A stretch of 64,000 nucleotides of DNA from Chryseobacterium indologenes. Its GTDB lineage: Bacteria > Bacteroidota > Bacteroidia > Flavobacteriales > Weeksellaceae. A model generated the notes under the pieces. That model was given only the letters and a program-made list of their open reading frames with translations, was not told where the DNA came from and made no database searches. The stretch's first letter is position 1. Every line of letters starts with the position of its first letter. This document shows, one piece after another, positions 24,120 through 33,012 of the stretch. The stretch is from NCBI GenBank assembly GCA_002439165.1, contig DJTE01000010.1, forward strand, positions 1 to 64,000, written 5' to 3'. Position numbers and translations under genes: made by a program.

Positions 24120-26558
24120 ATGAAAAAAAGATCGATATTTTTAATGGCGGCTACGGCTACTCTTTATTTCAATAATATGTATGCTCAGGAAACTCCACAG
24201 GATTCCATCAAAACCTCAGCAATAGACCAGATCGTTATCACCGGAAATTCAGGCCCGAAAAAGAAAATAGAATCCAGTACGGCAATTTCTACGTTTACGG
24301 CCAAAGAGATCCAGAAACAGAACCCGATCAGTGCAGCGGCTTTGCTGCAGAGAGTTCCGGGGTTTGCTGTGGAAACATCGGGTGGTGAAGTCGGAAATAA
24401 CCTTTTTGCAAGAGGGATTCCTTCCGCGGGAGCTTATGAATTTGTTCAGGTACAGGAAGACGGACTTCCGGTGTTTGAAGATGGAGCTCTTCAGTTTGCC
24501 AATGCAGATAATTTCTTCCGTGTGGATAATACGGTGAGCCGTCTGGAAGCACTGAGAGGAGGCTCAGGATCTATTTATGCCAACAATTCCCCCGGCGGTC
24601 TGATCAACTTTATTACCAAAGAAGGAACCAATAATTTTAGAGGAACCGCTAAACTGGAAACCGGAACCTATGGCCTGATGCGTACCGATCTGAATGTAGG
24701 CGGTGCTTTGATTCAGGATAAGCTGTTCTTTAATGTAGGCGGGTTTTACAGATCGGATGACGGCATCAGAAAAACAGGATTTAAGGCCAATAACGGAGGA
24801 CAGATCCGAATGAACCTTAAATATGTATTTGATAAGGGGTATGCCAAAGTATATTATAAAAAGCTGGATGACAGAAACACATTCTATCTTCCGATTCCTC
24901 TGACTCAGGACGGAGATAAGCTGAAAGAATTCCCGGGATTTGATGCCAATTACGGAACGTACAGCTACCGGGCAATCGGACAATTGAGCATTCCGCAGGC
25001 AGGGGGAGGCTTCTTTAAAAGAGACCTTGAAAACGGAATTCATCCGAAAGTGGATGTAGTGGGCGCTGAGTTTAAATATGATCTCGGGAATAATTTCAGT
25101 GTGCTGAATAAGACCAGATACACCAATATCAATATGGAATATACGGGAATGTTTCCTGCAGGAGCTCCTCAGCTGGCTTCCGGATATGCAGGCGGGCTGG
25201 GTATGAGCAACTATCAGTATTCATTGGTAAGCAATGGGGCGATCGTTAATCCGGAATATATTCAGAAACTGGGATTCTGGGCGATCGATAAACAGATGAA
25301 TAATTTTGTGAATGATCTTCAGTTCAACTATAAATTCGACAAAGGAAATATAACGGCAGGTTTTTATAAATCCAACTGGAAATCCCATCAGTACTGGAAC
25401 TGGAGCAATATTTTAACAACGGCTACGGACAGACCTCAGCTGCTTAACCTGGTGAATCCTTCGCTTGATCCTTCAGATGCGGGGTATTCCCAAACGTATA
25501 ACGGGGTTAAAGATATGTCTTTCCTGATAAGGGATTCACAGATTCAGGGAAGCCTGAATGATCTTTATCTGAATTTGGATTACAATATTACAGATGCCTT
25601 AAGTGTTAACGGGGGAATTCGTTACAGCCGTGATTTCTATAAAGGATACGGTGTGAATACCACAACAGCCAACCTGAACAATTCAGGGCTTACAACAGAC
25701 GGAACCCATAGCTTCGCCACTACAACGGCCGATGATAACATGGCGGTTCTGGGAAATAAATATATGTACTGGTATTATGACCTCAGCAAAGTATCCTATA
25801 CTATGGCTGCGAATTATAAGATCAACCGGGAAAATGCGGTATATGCCCGTTTCTCTCATGGTTTCAGATCTCCGAACGAAGAAGCTTACTATAATAATAT
25901 GGGAAATCTGGATCAGATCAGGCCGGTCCGCACCAATCAGCTTGAAATAGGCTATAAATATTATTCCAGAACTTTCGATATCGGGGTAATTCCTTTCTAT
26001 TCCACACTTAAAGATCTTTCGTTCACGGACGTATTCTCAGACGGAACTTCTGAAAATAAGTTTGCCAATACCACTAACCTGGGAGTAGAGATTGAAGGAT
26101 ATACAAGACTCTTCAACAATATCCTTGAGGTGACCTTTAACGGAACCATTCAGAATCCGAAATACAAGGATTTTACAGGAAGAAATGCGGACGGAACTAC
26201 ATTTGACTATGACGGAAATACCGTAAGAAGAATGCCTAAGTTCTATTTCAACATTTCTCCGGCGGTAAATGTTACCAAAGAGTGGAGAGCTTATGTGAGC
26301 ATGAACTATTACGGAAAACGTTTCCAGAATGAGGGCAATACCGCTGATAATATCCTGCCTTCTTTCACAGAATTCGGGGCCGGAATGTCTTACCAGCTTG
26401 GAAAAATACGTTTTGCCGTAGACGGAACCAATATCTTTAATACCATTGGAATTACAGAAGGAGATCCGAGATCCCAGACGGTAACAGGAACCAATATCAG
26501 AATGGCAAGACCTATTCTGGGGGCTGCTGCCAGAGCTTCTATTACCTTAGATTTTTAA
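24120..26558 (+). CDS. TonB-dependent outer membrane receptor, trehalose locus
   Basis: An 812-residue receptor with signal peptide (ending MYAQ, about residue 22), a plug domain (IDQIVITGNSG, RVPGFAVETSGG, LEALRGGSGSIYANNSPGGLINFITKEG) and a C-terminal beta-barrel ending in aromatic F (ITLDF). It lacks the N-terminal CarboxypepD_reg domain of SusC-type receptors and has no SusD partner downstream. It sits 20 bp after trehalase, so uptake of trehalose or trehalose-containing oligosaccharides across the outer membrane is inferred; an iron-siderophore role cannot be excluded by sequence alone. Confidence 0.88.
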   Translation: MKKRSIFLMAATATLYFNNMYAQETPQDSIKTSAIDQIVITGNSGPKKKIESSTAISTFTAKEIQKQNPISAAALLQRVPGFAVETSGGEVGNNLFARGIPSAGAYEFVQVQEDGLPVFEDGALQFANADNFFRVDNTVSRLEALRGGSGSIYANNSPGGLINFITKEGTNNFRGTAKLETGTYGLMRTDLNVGGALIQDKLFFNVGGFYRSDDGIRKTGFKANNGGQIRMNLKYVFDKGYAKVYYKKLDDRNTFYLPIPLTQDGDKLKEFPGFDANYGTYSYRAIGQLSIPQAGGGFFKRDLENGIHPKVDVVGAEFKYDLGNNFSVLNKTRYTNINMEYTGMFPAGAPQLASGYAGGLGMSNYQYSLVSNGAIVNPEYIQKLGFWAIDKQMNNFVNDLQFNYKFDKGNITAGFYKSNWKSHQYWNWSNILTTATDRPQLLNLVNPSLDPSDAGYSQTYNGVKDMSFLIRDSQIQGSLNDLYLNLDYNITDALSVNGGIRYSRDFYKGYGVNTTTANLNNSGLTTDGTHSFATTTADDNMAVLGNKYMYWYYDLSKVSYTMAANYKINRENAVYARFSHGFRSPNEEAYYNNMGNLDQIRPVRTNQLEIGYKYYSRTFDIGVIPFYSTLKDLSFTDVFSDGTSENKFANTTNLGVEIEGYTRLFNNILEVTFNGTIQNPKYKDFTGRNADGTTFDYDGNTVRRMPKFYFNISPAVNVTKEWRAYVSMNYYGKRFQNEGNTADNILPSFTEFGAGMSYQLGKIRFAVDGTNIFNTIGITEGDPRSQTVTGTNIRMARPILGAAARASITLDF

Positions 26559-26580
26559 TACTTCTATCTCTTTATAACAG

Positions 26581-26612
26581 AAAACCGTCAGAACCCAGGT
26601 GCTGACGGTTTT
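26581..26612. terminator. Terminator after the trehalose-locus receptor
   Basis: Stem AAAACCGTCAG/CTGACGGTTTT (11 bp) with a 10-nt loop, followed by TATTTTTTT on the plus strand. It separates the receptor gene from the convergent LRR gene. Confidence 0.9.
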
Positions 26613-26631
26613 TATTTTTTTACTCTTTCTT

Positions 26632-27297
26632 CTAACGGCGCCACTTTCCATTAAATGTACCGTTAAGGAATTCTCCGTTACCCTTTGCTAAAATAGCACA
26701 GTCAGGAATTTTTTTTGAGATATCTAAAAGTCCTTCAAATGTATAATTGTTATTCCATACGTCGATGCAGATATTTTCCAGGAAGCAGTACAATTCTAAA
26801 TTTTTCAGGGCAACAAATTTTTTTAACCCTTCTTCATTAATTGATGTTTCATGAATCTGCAGGTTGGATAAAAAATCCAATGCTGCCAGATCCGGAATAC
26901 AGTCGTTGGTAAGCTGTGAATTTTCTTTTAATCTGAGGTATTGTAAATTGTTCAGGTTTTTCAGATGTTTTATCCCCTCGTTCGTAATTTCAGTATCCTG
27001 TACATCCAAATATTCAATTTTATAGCAATCGGATATATGAGCTAACCCTTCATCATTGAGATTTGAGCAGGAAAAACTGGCAGATGTCAGATTAGGAAAC
27101 TGGCTCAGAAGGTGCAGATCATCGATATAACCGAGGGACTGTTCCCGTTCAAAACAGAAATGTTTGAGGTTCAGATCGTAATAATGACTCCCAATTTTTA
27201 TCGGATTTTCCATTTCCTTAAATACGTTTCCCTTAGCGGGTTTTCTTAAATTTTTTAATTTCTCTGTAATCTGATTCGCTCCTTCTTTGTTATTCAA
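26632..27297 (-). CDS. Leucine-rich-repeat protein
   Basis: A 221-residue protein with four to five short leucine-rich repeats between about residues 55 and 165 (for example FPNLTSASFSCSNLNDEGLAHI, IEYLDVQDTEITNEGIKHL, LQYLRLKENSQLTNDCIPDL, LSNLQIHETSINEEGLKKF). The repeat xxLxxLxLxxTxIxxEGLxxL is of the cysteine-free bacterial type. No signal peptide is seen, so it is probably cytosolic and acts in protein-protein binding. The partner is unknown. It converges on the trehalose-locus receptor and lies 44 bp behind the MBL gene. Confidence 0.78.
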   Translation of the reverse strand: MNNKEGANQITEKLKNLRKPAKGNVFKEMENPIKIGSHYYDLNLKHFCFEREQSLGYIDDLHLLSQFPNLTSASFSCSNLNDEGLAHISDCYKIEYLDVQDTEITNEGIKHLKNLNNLQYLRLKENSQLTNDCIPDLAALDFLSNLQIHETSINEEGLKKFVALKNLELYCFLENICIDVWNNNYTFEGLLDISKKIPDCAILAKGNGEFLNGTFNGKWRR

Positions 27298-27341
27298 GCC
27301 TTTTTATCCCAAAATTCCTTAACCCGAACTCTCAGGTTTCT

Positions 27342-27980
27342 TTACTTAAAAAAAGGATTATACTGCTTCTCAAAACCAATTGACGTAGGATTTCCATGTC
27401 CGGAGAAAACCTGCGTTTCAGGATCCAGTACGAAAAGTTTTGTTTTGATGCCGTCAATCAGCTGCTCGTAATTTCCTTTGTAAAGATCTGTTCTTCCGAT
27501 GCTGCCTTCAAAAAGAACGTCACCGGAGATCATGAATTTCTGGTTTTCGTTGTGATACACCACACTTCCCGGAGAATGTCCCGGAACATGATAAATTCTG
27601 AATTTTTCTCCGTCCAGATCAAGTTCTTCACCTTCCGTAACATATTGGGTTTCCACTTTTACGGGATCAATAGTCATCCCAAATCGCATGCCGCTTGCCT
27701 GAAGCATGTCCAGTACTTCCTGATCTTCCCGGTGCAGATAAACCGGAACTTTAAATTTATCAAAAGCCCACTGAAGCCCCAAAACATGATCAATATGAGC
27801 ATGCGTCAGAAGAATTTTCTGAATATGAAGTCCGTTTTCCGTGATGAAATGATCAATTGCCCGGGTTTCCTGCGGGCTCATATTTCCCGGGTCTATTAAC
27901 CATGCGTTTTTGTTTTCGTTGTATAGGATATAAGTGTTTTCGCTTGCAAAATTGAATACGAAACCTTGAATCTGAAGCAT
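27342..27980 (-). CDS. MBL-fold metallo-hydrolase, glyoxalase II-like
   Basis: A 212-residue cytosolic hydrolase of the metallo-beta-lactamase fold. The metal motif THAHIDH (around residue 60) is complete, and further ligands appear in HVPGHSPGSVVY and in the C-terminal SGHGNPTSIG. This short glyoxalase II-like subfamily is common in Bacteroidota and may hydrolyse S-lactoylglutathione-like thioesters, but the exact substrate is unknown. It is divergent from the T9SS plug gene with a 69-bp gap. Confidence 0.88.
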   Translation of the reverse strand: MLQIQGFVFNFASENTYILYNENKNAWLIDPGNMSPQETRAIDHFITENGLHIQKILLTHAHIDHVLGLQWAFDKFKVPVYLHREDQEVLDMLQASGMRFGMTIDPVKVETQYVTEGEELDLDGEKFRIYHVPGHSPGSVVYHNENQKFMISGDVLFEGSIGRTDLYKGNYEQLIDGIKTKLFVLDPETQVFSGHGNPTSIGFEKQYNPFFK

Positions 27981-28049
27981 ATCGGATATTTTTTATTCAA
28001 AAGTACGATATTATTAAGAAAATCCCGATTTTTCGTTATCTTCGTCATA

Positions 28050-29267
28050 ATGAAAACTTTGCGCATATTTTTACTTTCTTTAAGCGGGCTGGTTTTTGGA
28101 CAGAATATCCAGAGCATCCAGCTGTTTAATCCTCAGACCAATGACGAAACTCCGGTAATAAAGTTCGGTGAACAGCTGGTTCTCAGATTCGATGACCTGA
28201 CCAATGCCAGCGAAATCTACCGGTATACCATCAAACATTACGACCGGAACTGGAATGATGATAATCTTTTCTTTACTGAATTTGCCAATGGAAGCCTGAA
28301 CGGACTGCTGGACCAGTTCCAGTATTCTTTCAATACCCTTCAGCCTTATACCCATTATAAACTTACATTCCCGAATGATAAGATTCAGCCGAAGATCTCA
28401 GGAAACTTTGAACTGATCGTTTATAAGGATTCTGCTGAAAAACCGCTTTTTAAAAGAAGATTCTATATCGTGGAAGATGCCGCCACCTTAGCACTGAATA
28501 TTTCAAGAATTGCGGATGCCAAAAATCCGGATATCAACCAGAGAGTAGAGGTAAAAGCCGTTTCAAAAGGCGGGGATGTTTCTTCCAATGTGAATTCTAT
28601 GTCTCTTAATGTGATGCAGAACAACAATCCCAATGTAACGGTAAATAACCTAAAGCCAAGTGCTACATTGGGAAACCAACTGCTTTTCCAGCAAATGAGC
28701 CTTACTTTTCCCGGGAATAACGAATTCTATTATTTCGATAATAAAAATATGAACATGGCCGCGGATATGGTTCGTGCCACTGAATTAAAAGACGGAGTGA
28801 ACCAGACCTATCTGCATTCAGTCTGGGCCTTTCCTCTTAATTACCAGTATCAGCCGGATGTGAACGGTGCCTGGTATTACAGACGAAATGATCTTGGACT
28901 GGAAAGAAATGCAGACCGGGAAGCAGACTATTCATGGGTTTATTTTTCCCTGGATTCTGATCCGGTAGATAAAGAAATCTATGTTCTGGGTGGTTTCAAC
29001 AATTTCACACCTTCCAAAGAAAACCAGATGCAGTACGATGCCGCCAATAAGAAATATGTAGCGAAGATATTTCTGAAACAGGGTTTCTATAACTATATTC
29101 TGGCCACCAAAGAAAGCAATGGAAACCTGAATTTTGGAGAAATCAACGGGAATTTCTGGCAGACAGAAAACCTCTATCAGGCGTTTTTATATTATGCACC
29201 TTTCGGAAGAAATTATGACGGGCTGATGGGATACGGGGAATTCAGAACACCTGTGGGGGCTAAATAG
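28050..29267 (+). CDS. Type IX secretion system plug protein (DUF5103)
   Basis: A 405-residue exported protein (signal peptide MKTLRIFLLSLSGLVFGQ). Sequence features NPQTNDETPVIKFGEQLVLRFDDL, YRYTIKHYDRNWN and a C-terminal YGEFRTPVGAK match the DUF5103 family, identified as the plug that closes the outer-membrane T9SS translocon SprA/Sov. I chose the ATG at 28050; the ORF is open to 27966 but the signal peptide begins here. A TATCTTCG near-consensus -7 lies about 8 nt upstream. Its presence fits a T9SS organism and the T9SS cargo at 50.4 kb. Confidence 0.85.
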   Translation: MKTLRIFLLSLSGLVFGQNIQSIQLFNPQTNDETPVIKFGEQLVLRFDDLTNASEIYRYTIKHYDRNWNDDNLFFTEFANGSLNGLLDQFQYSFNTLQPYTHYKLTFPNDKIQPKISGNFELIVYKDSAEKPLFKRRFYIVEDAATLALNISRIADAKNPDINQRVEVKAVSKGGDVSSNVNSMSLNVMQNNNPNVTVNNLKPSATLGNQLLFQQMSLTFPGNNEFYYFDNKNMNMAADMVRATELKDGVNQTYLHSVWAFPLNYQYQPDVNGAWYYRRNDLGLERNADREADYSWVYFSLDSDPVDKEIYVLGGFNNFTPSKENQMQYDAANKKYVAKIFLKQGFYNYILATKESNGNLNFGEINGNFWQTENLYQAFLYYAPFGRNYDGLMGYGEFRTPVGAK

Positions 29268-29290
29268 AATTTTGATCATTAAAAATAATA

Positions 29291-29320
29291 AGAGACGTTG
29301 ATAAAAAGCGTCTCTTTTTT
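29291..29320 (+). terminator. Terminator after the T9SS plug gene
   Basis: Stem AGAGACG/CGTCTCT with an 11-nt loop, followed by a T-tract of seven. It lies 23 bp after the stop codon. Confidence 0.88.
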
Positions 29321-29331
29321 TCTCCTCTCCC

Positions 29332-29520
29332 GCAGATGATGCAGATTGAGCAGATTTTTTGTTGGAATACGCAAAGGGGCGCTAATTTTTTACCTGCTTT
29401 ATGATATAAGGCGCAAGGATTTTATCTCCGATAAAATTTGATACGGTAAAATTTGCTGAAAATCTTTGATTTTCTTGCGCCCTAAAAGCAGCATAATGAT
29501 TCAAAACCTTTGCGCCCTTT
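29332..29520 (+). repeat. Dispersed double-hairpin element, copy C
   Basis: Shares with copies A and B the words GCAGATTGAGCAGATT, TTTTGTTGGA, CTGCTTTATG, ATATAAGGCGCAA, hairpin 1 (ATTTTATCTCCGATAAAAT, 29419-29437) and hairpin 2 (AAAATCTTTGATTTT, 29459-29473), and the closing CCTAAAAGCAGCAT. It lies between convergent plug and hemH genes. Confidence 0.78.
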
Positions 29521-29568
29521 AACAATCTGCAATAAAAAAGAACCGCCTGATATGGCAGTTCCTGTATT

Positions 29569-30621
29569 TTAAACGAGATAAAAGTCATTTAACTTTTCTT
29601 CGCAGAGGATTTTAACAACTTCAATCCAGCGGTCTTCATCGTTCAGGCATGGAATGTAATGGAAAGTTTCTCCGCCGCCGTGCATAAACTGTTCTTTTCC
29701 TTCTTCGGAAATTTCCTCCAGCGTTTCCAGGCAGTCTGAAACGAAAGCCGGACAGACGATGGCCAGATTCTTTACGCCTTTTTTAGGAATGGTTTCCAGC
29801 GTTTCATCGGTATAAGGCTCAATCCATTTATCTTTACCCAGTCTCGACTGGAAAGAAACGATGGTTTTTTCTTTGGGAAGTCCCATTTTAGCAATAACAG
29901 CTTCCGTGGTTTTATAGCACTGGTGTCGGTAGCAGTAGGCGTTGTGGGTATCTACCTGACTGTTGATACAGTTGGCATCATCAATTTTACAGGTCTTTGA
30001 CGGATCCGTTTTATAGAGATGCCTTTCCGGAACCCCATGATAGGAAAACTGAAGGGCATCAAAATTTTCCGGAAGCTTTTCCCTGATGCTTTCTGCCAGG
30101 CAGTTGATATAAATATCCCGGTTGTAGAAAGGCTGTATATAATTGATCTTCACCTTAGAAAACTTCTTTTTCCGTACTTCTTCCGCTTTTTCAATAACCG
30201 TTTCCGTTGTACTCATCGCATATTGTGGATACAGTGGGAAAAGAACGATTTCCGAAACTCCCTGATCCACCAGCTTCTGAATACCAGCTTCAATGCTTGG
30301 CTGCGCGTAACGCATTCCGATTTCTACGGGAACATCCACCAGCTTCTGAAGTTTTTTCCGGATTTTTTCAGTAATAACAATCAGAGGTGAGCCTTCATCC
30401 GTCCACACGGTTTTATAAGCTTCTGCAGATTTGGCAGGTCTTGTTTTCAGGATAATACCCTGAACAAGAAGGGCACGGAAGATCCAGCGGTAATCAATTA
30501 CCCTTTCATCCATCAAAAATTCATCAAGATACTCCTTTACATCGTTTACTGCCGTAGATCTTGGCGATCCTAAATTGACCAATAAAATTCCTTTCTTTGA
30601 ATTTCGGGATTCTTTCTGCAA
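29569..30621 (-). CDS. hemH: Ferrochelatase (HemH)
   Basis: Inserts ferrous iron into protoporphyrin IX in the last step of haem synthesis. The 350-residue protein has the N-terminal KGILLVNLGSP motif, the catalytic His region SYHGVPERH and the acidic HGGGETFHYIPCLND motif. The start is TTG (MQKES): the in-frame upstream stop is six codons away and no ATG occurs before the conserved motif, so a non-ATG start is required. A CxxxxxxC-type cysteine cluster typical of [2Fe-2S] ferrochelatases is not certain from reading. Haem supply links to the di-haem peroxidase at 56.6 kb. Confidence 0.95.
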   Translation of the reverse strand: MQKESRNSKKGILLVNLGSPRSTAVNDVKEYLDEFLMDERVIDYRWIFRALLVQGIILKTRPAKSAEAYKTVWTDEGSPLIVITEKIRKKLQKLVDVPVEIGMRYAQPSIEAGIQKLVDQGVSEIVLFPLYPQYAMSTTETVIEKAEEVRKKKFSKVKINYIQPFYNRDIYINCLAESIREKLPENFDALQFSYHGVPERHLYKTDPSKTCKIDDANCINSQVDTHNAYCYRHQCYKTTEAVIAKMGLPKEKTIVSFQSRLGKDKWIEPYTDETLETIPKKGVKNLAIVCPAFVSDCLETLEEISEEGKEQFMHGGGETFHYIPCLNDEDRWIEVVKILCEEKLNDFYLV

Positions 30622-30712
30622 AACTTTCTTTTTTTATGATGTATATTTCAGTTAATGTTGGATACTGAAGATTTTTGCCTTCAAATCCATAGACCTTTAA
30701 GCTTTACAACGG

Positions 30713-31591
30713 TTATCCGTTTACCGCTTCCACTCTTTCTACCAGATCAGGAACAAACTGTTTCAGAATATTTTCGATTCCGTTTTTCAGGGTAGCCGTA
30801 GAGCTTGGGCATCCGGAGCAGGCTCCCTGTAAAAGCATCTTTGCCGTTTTATTTTCCTGGTCGTATTCCATCAGAGAAATTTTTCCGCCGTCATTTTCCA
30901 CGGCAGGAGCTACATATTCATTTAAAATATCGGAAATTTTCTGCTCATCTTCCGTATAATCCCTGTTGATAATCTTTTCAACCGGGTTTTCATGTTTCTG
31001 AGGTTCAAGAGTTGAAATTTTCCCTCCGTTCTGAAGATATTCAGCGATCAGGGCGCGAACGGCCATCATCACTTCATGCCATTCCACGGAGTTATCTCTG
31101 GTTACGGCCACGAAATTGTCAGAAATAAAAACTTCTTTGGCAAAATCAAACTCGTTGAATACAGCCTGTGCCAACGGAACCTCAGCAGCCGCATCTCTGG
31201 ATTTCACTTCTACGAAACCATCCAGCAGCAGTTTACTGGAAACGAATTTCATTACATTCGGATTGGGAGTCATCTCAGCATAGATCTGGTACATCTCCTT
31301 TTTCTTCTGAAGATAAATTCTGGGATTGGCCAGCAATTCGTCTTCAATCACATTTTTCAGGCTTTCCGCTACATGTTCCCATTCTACTGTGTCCTGCTTG
31401 GCAACAGCTACAAAATTAGCCGTAATGAAAACTCTTTCCACAAAAGGATAGTTGAAAAGTTCCTGTGCCAGCGGAATTTCTGAAATATCTGAACTTCTGT
31501 CCAACTCTAAAGAACCCGGAATCAGATTGTAATCTGCAACAAATTTCATCACTTTCGGGTTTTCGGTTGGTTCTATAAGTATTGTACGCAT
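30713..31591 (-). CDS. Nfu-type iron-sulphur carrier with two Nfu N-domains
   Basis: A 292-residue protein of the NifU/Nfu family. Two tandem Nfu N-terminal domains are visible: residues about 1-95 (EPTENPKVMKFVADY, PLAQELFNYPFVERVFITANFV) and about 100-195 (MTPNPNVMKFVSSK, PLAQAVFNEFDFAKEVFISDNFV). The C-terminal NifU domain carries the cluster-binding CSGC (GACSGCPSSTATLKNGIE). It would carry and deliver [4Fe-4S] clusters. The ATG at 31591 (MRTILIEP) is preferred over one eight codons upstream because the domain begins there. Confidence 0.92.
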   Translation of the reverse strand: MRTILIEPTENPKVMKFVADYNLIPGSLELDRSSDISEIPLAQELFNYPFVERVFITANFVAVAKQDTVEWEHVAESLKNVIEDELLANPRIYLQKKKEMYQIYAEMTPNPNVMKFVSSKLLLDGFVEVKSRDAAAEVPLAQAVFNEFDFAKEVFISDNFVAVTRDNSVEWHEVMMAVRALIAEYLQNGGKISTLEPQKHENPVEKIINRDYTEDEQKISDILNEYVAPAVENDGGKISLMEYDQENKTAKMLLQGACSGCPSSTATLKNGIENILKQFVPDLVERVEAVNG

Positions 31592-31797
31592 TTTTTCGTT
31601 AAATTTGAGATACAAAAATACGCAATTAGAATTTAGAACTTGGAGATTTGAATTTAGATTTTTGCTATCGCAGTGATTTGAAATCAGAAGTTGGAATGAA
31701 AGAGAGCCCTTTTTTATTCCTGTTATTTCAGATCAGGTCCGGAATCAGAGATTTATATTTCCAAAATGATATATTTTCAAATTATCAAATTAAAATT

Positions 31798-32334
31798 ATG
31801 GCAATTATAAAAGAACTTTTAGGAAAAACGCCTCAGATCGGTGAGGGAACTTTTTTGGCGGAGACAGCAACCATTATCGGAGATGTGACGATGGGAGAGA
31901 ACTGCAGTATCTGGTATAATGCCGTGATCAGAGGGGATGTTCATTATATTAAAATGGGAGATAAGGTCAATGTTCAGGATAATGCTATGCTGCACTGCAC
32001 TTATCAGAAGCACCCTCTGAATATCGGAAATAATGTTTCCATCGGCCACAATGCCATTGTTCATGGATGTACGGTGAGAGATAATGTCCTGATCGGTATG
32101 GGAGCTATTGTTATGGACGACTGTCTGATAGAAGAAAATTCAATTGTAGGAGCAGGTTCTGTGGTAACGCAGGGAACCCATATCAAATCCGGAGAAGTCT
32201 GGGGAGGGGTGCCGGCAAGAAAAATCAAAGATATTTCTGCACAGCTGCTGGAAGGTGAAGTAAACAGAATTGCAGATAATTATGTGAAGTATTCTTCGTG
32301 GTACAAGGGAAATGTGAAAGAAGTGGAAGGATAA
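31798..32334 (+). CDS. Gamma-carbonic anhydrase family hexapeptide protein
   Basis: A 178-residue left-handed beta-helix protein built from hexapeptide repeats (for example IIGDVTMGENCSIWYNAVIRG, NIGNNVSIGHNAIVHGCTV). The metal-site histidines are present (HCTYQKHP and GHNAIVHG), as in YrdA/PaaY-type gamma-carbonic anhydrases. The catalytic glutamates of archaeal Cam are not obvious, so activity is uncertain. I start at the ATG at 31798; the frame is open 50 codons further upstream but that part is low-quality sequence. It is divergent from the Nfu gene. Confidence 0.9.
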   Translation: MAIIKELLGKTPQIGEGTFLAETATIIGDVTMGENCSIWYNAVIRGDVHYIKMGDKVNVQDNAMLHCTYQKHPLNIGNNVSIGHNAIVHGCTVRDNVLIGMGAIVMDDCLIEENSIVGAGSVVTQGTHIKSGEVWGGVPARKIKDISAQLLEGEVNRIADNYVKYSSWYKGNVKEVEG

Positions 32335-32367
32335 TCCTGATGCGTTATACAGCTATATAAAAAAATT

Positions 32368-32394
32368 AAAAGCTCTGTCAGTAGACGGAGCTTT
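32368..32394. terminator. Terminator between gamma-CA and lipoprotein genes
   Basis: Stem AAAGCTCTGTC/GACGGAGCTTT (11 bp with one G-T pair) and loop AGTA, followed by CGTTTTAAT on the plus strand. Confidence 0.75.
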
Positions 32395-32483
32395 CGTTTT
32401 AATCCTTAGTATAAACTCCTGAGTGAGTTTTTTGTTGAATAATTCAACGGGATATATAACCTTTGCTTTGATTTTTTTCTTTT

Positions 32484-32930
32484 TTACTGCTGTTCCGTCA
32501 CGAGAACTGGTTTTCCTCCGGAACATTTTACGGCGGTAGGAGGCATTACCATCATACAGTCGGAAGTGATATTGTATTTTTCATTAAATGCTTTTACCTT
32601 TTCTGTATAGGCATTGATTCTCGGAAGAATTGAAGTTTCTGATTTTTTAGGATAGGCAATGTACAGCATAGGTCCTCCGCAGGCTTTAGCACCCATCGGG
32701 GCAAAAGTCCATTCAGAAGCATTGGTGCATTTTCCGGAAGCTTCAGATTCTATGGAGGCCTTTAATTTATCCAGTTGGGCCTGGTCATATCTCTGGCTGT
32801 CTTCATCCAGGGGTCTCTGGGCAATATCTTTTGGAAGATCAGTACCTGCATTTTTAGATGTATTACATGAAACCAATGTAATTGTAGTACAAAACAATAA
32901 TACCGGGATATGGATGAAAACTTTTTTCAT
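32484..32930 (-). CDS. Hypothetical lipoprotein
   Basis: A 148-residue lipoprotein: signal peptide with lipobox LVSC near residue 22. The mature part has four cysteines (GKCTNASEWTFAPMGAKACGG, SDCMMVMPPTAVKCSGGKP) that could form two disulphides. I do not recognise a domain; such small Cys-containing lipoproteins are frequent in Chryseobacterium. I begin at the ATG at 32930 because the signal peptide starts there, although the frame is open to 33020. It is divergent from the helicase gene, with 82 bp between the start codons. Confidence 0.78.
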   Translation of the reverse strand: MKKVFIHIPVLLFCTTITLVSCNTSKNAGTDLPKDIAQRPLDEDSQRYDQAQLDKLKASIESEASGKCTNASEWTFAPMGAKACGGPMLYIAYPKKSETSILPRINAYTEKVKAFNEKYNITSDCMMVMPPTAVKCSGGKPVLVTEQQ

Positions 32931-33012
32931 AAAAAAATACGTTCTGTTTGAGAATTTCCAAAAGTTATGCCAAGGTAAGAAAATCAAATTCATTTTCCGT
33001 ATTTTTGAAGCG

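Noticed and set aside
32659..33012. 118-codon N-terminal extension of the helicase
   Set aside because: It overlaps the divergent lipoprotein gene antisense, and the helicase domain begins at the ATG at 33013.
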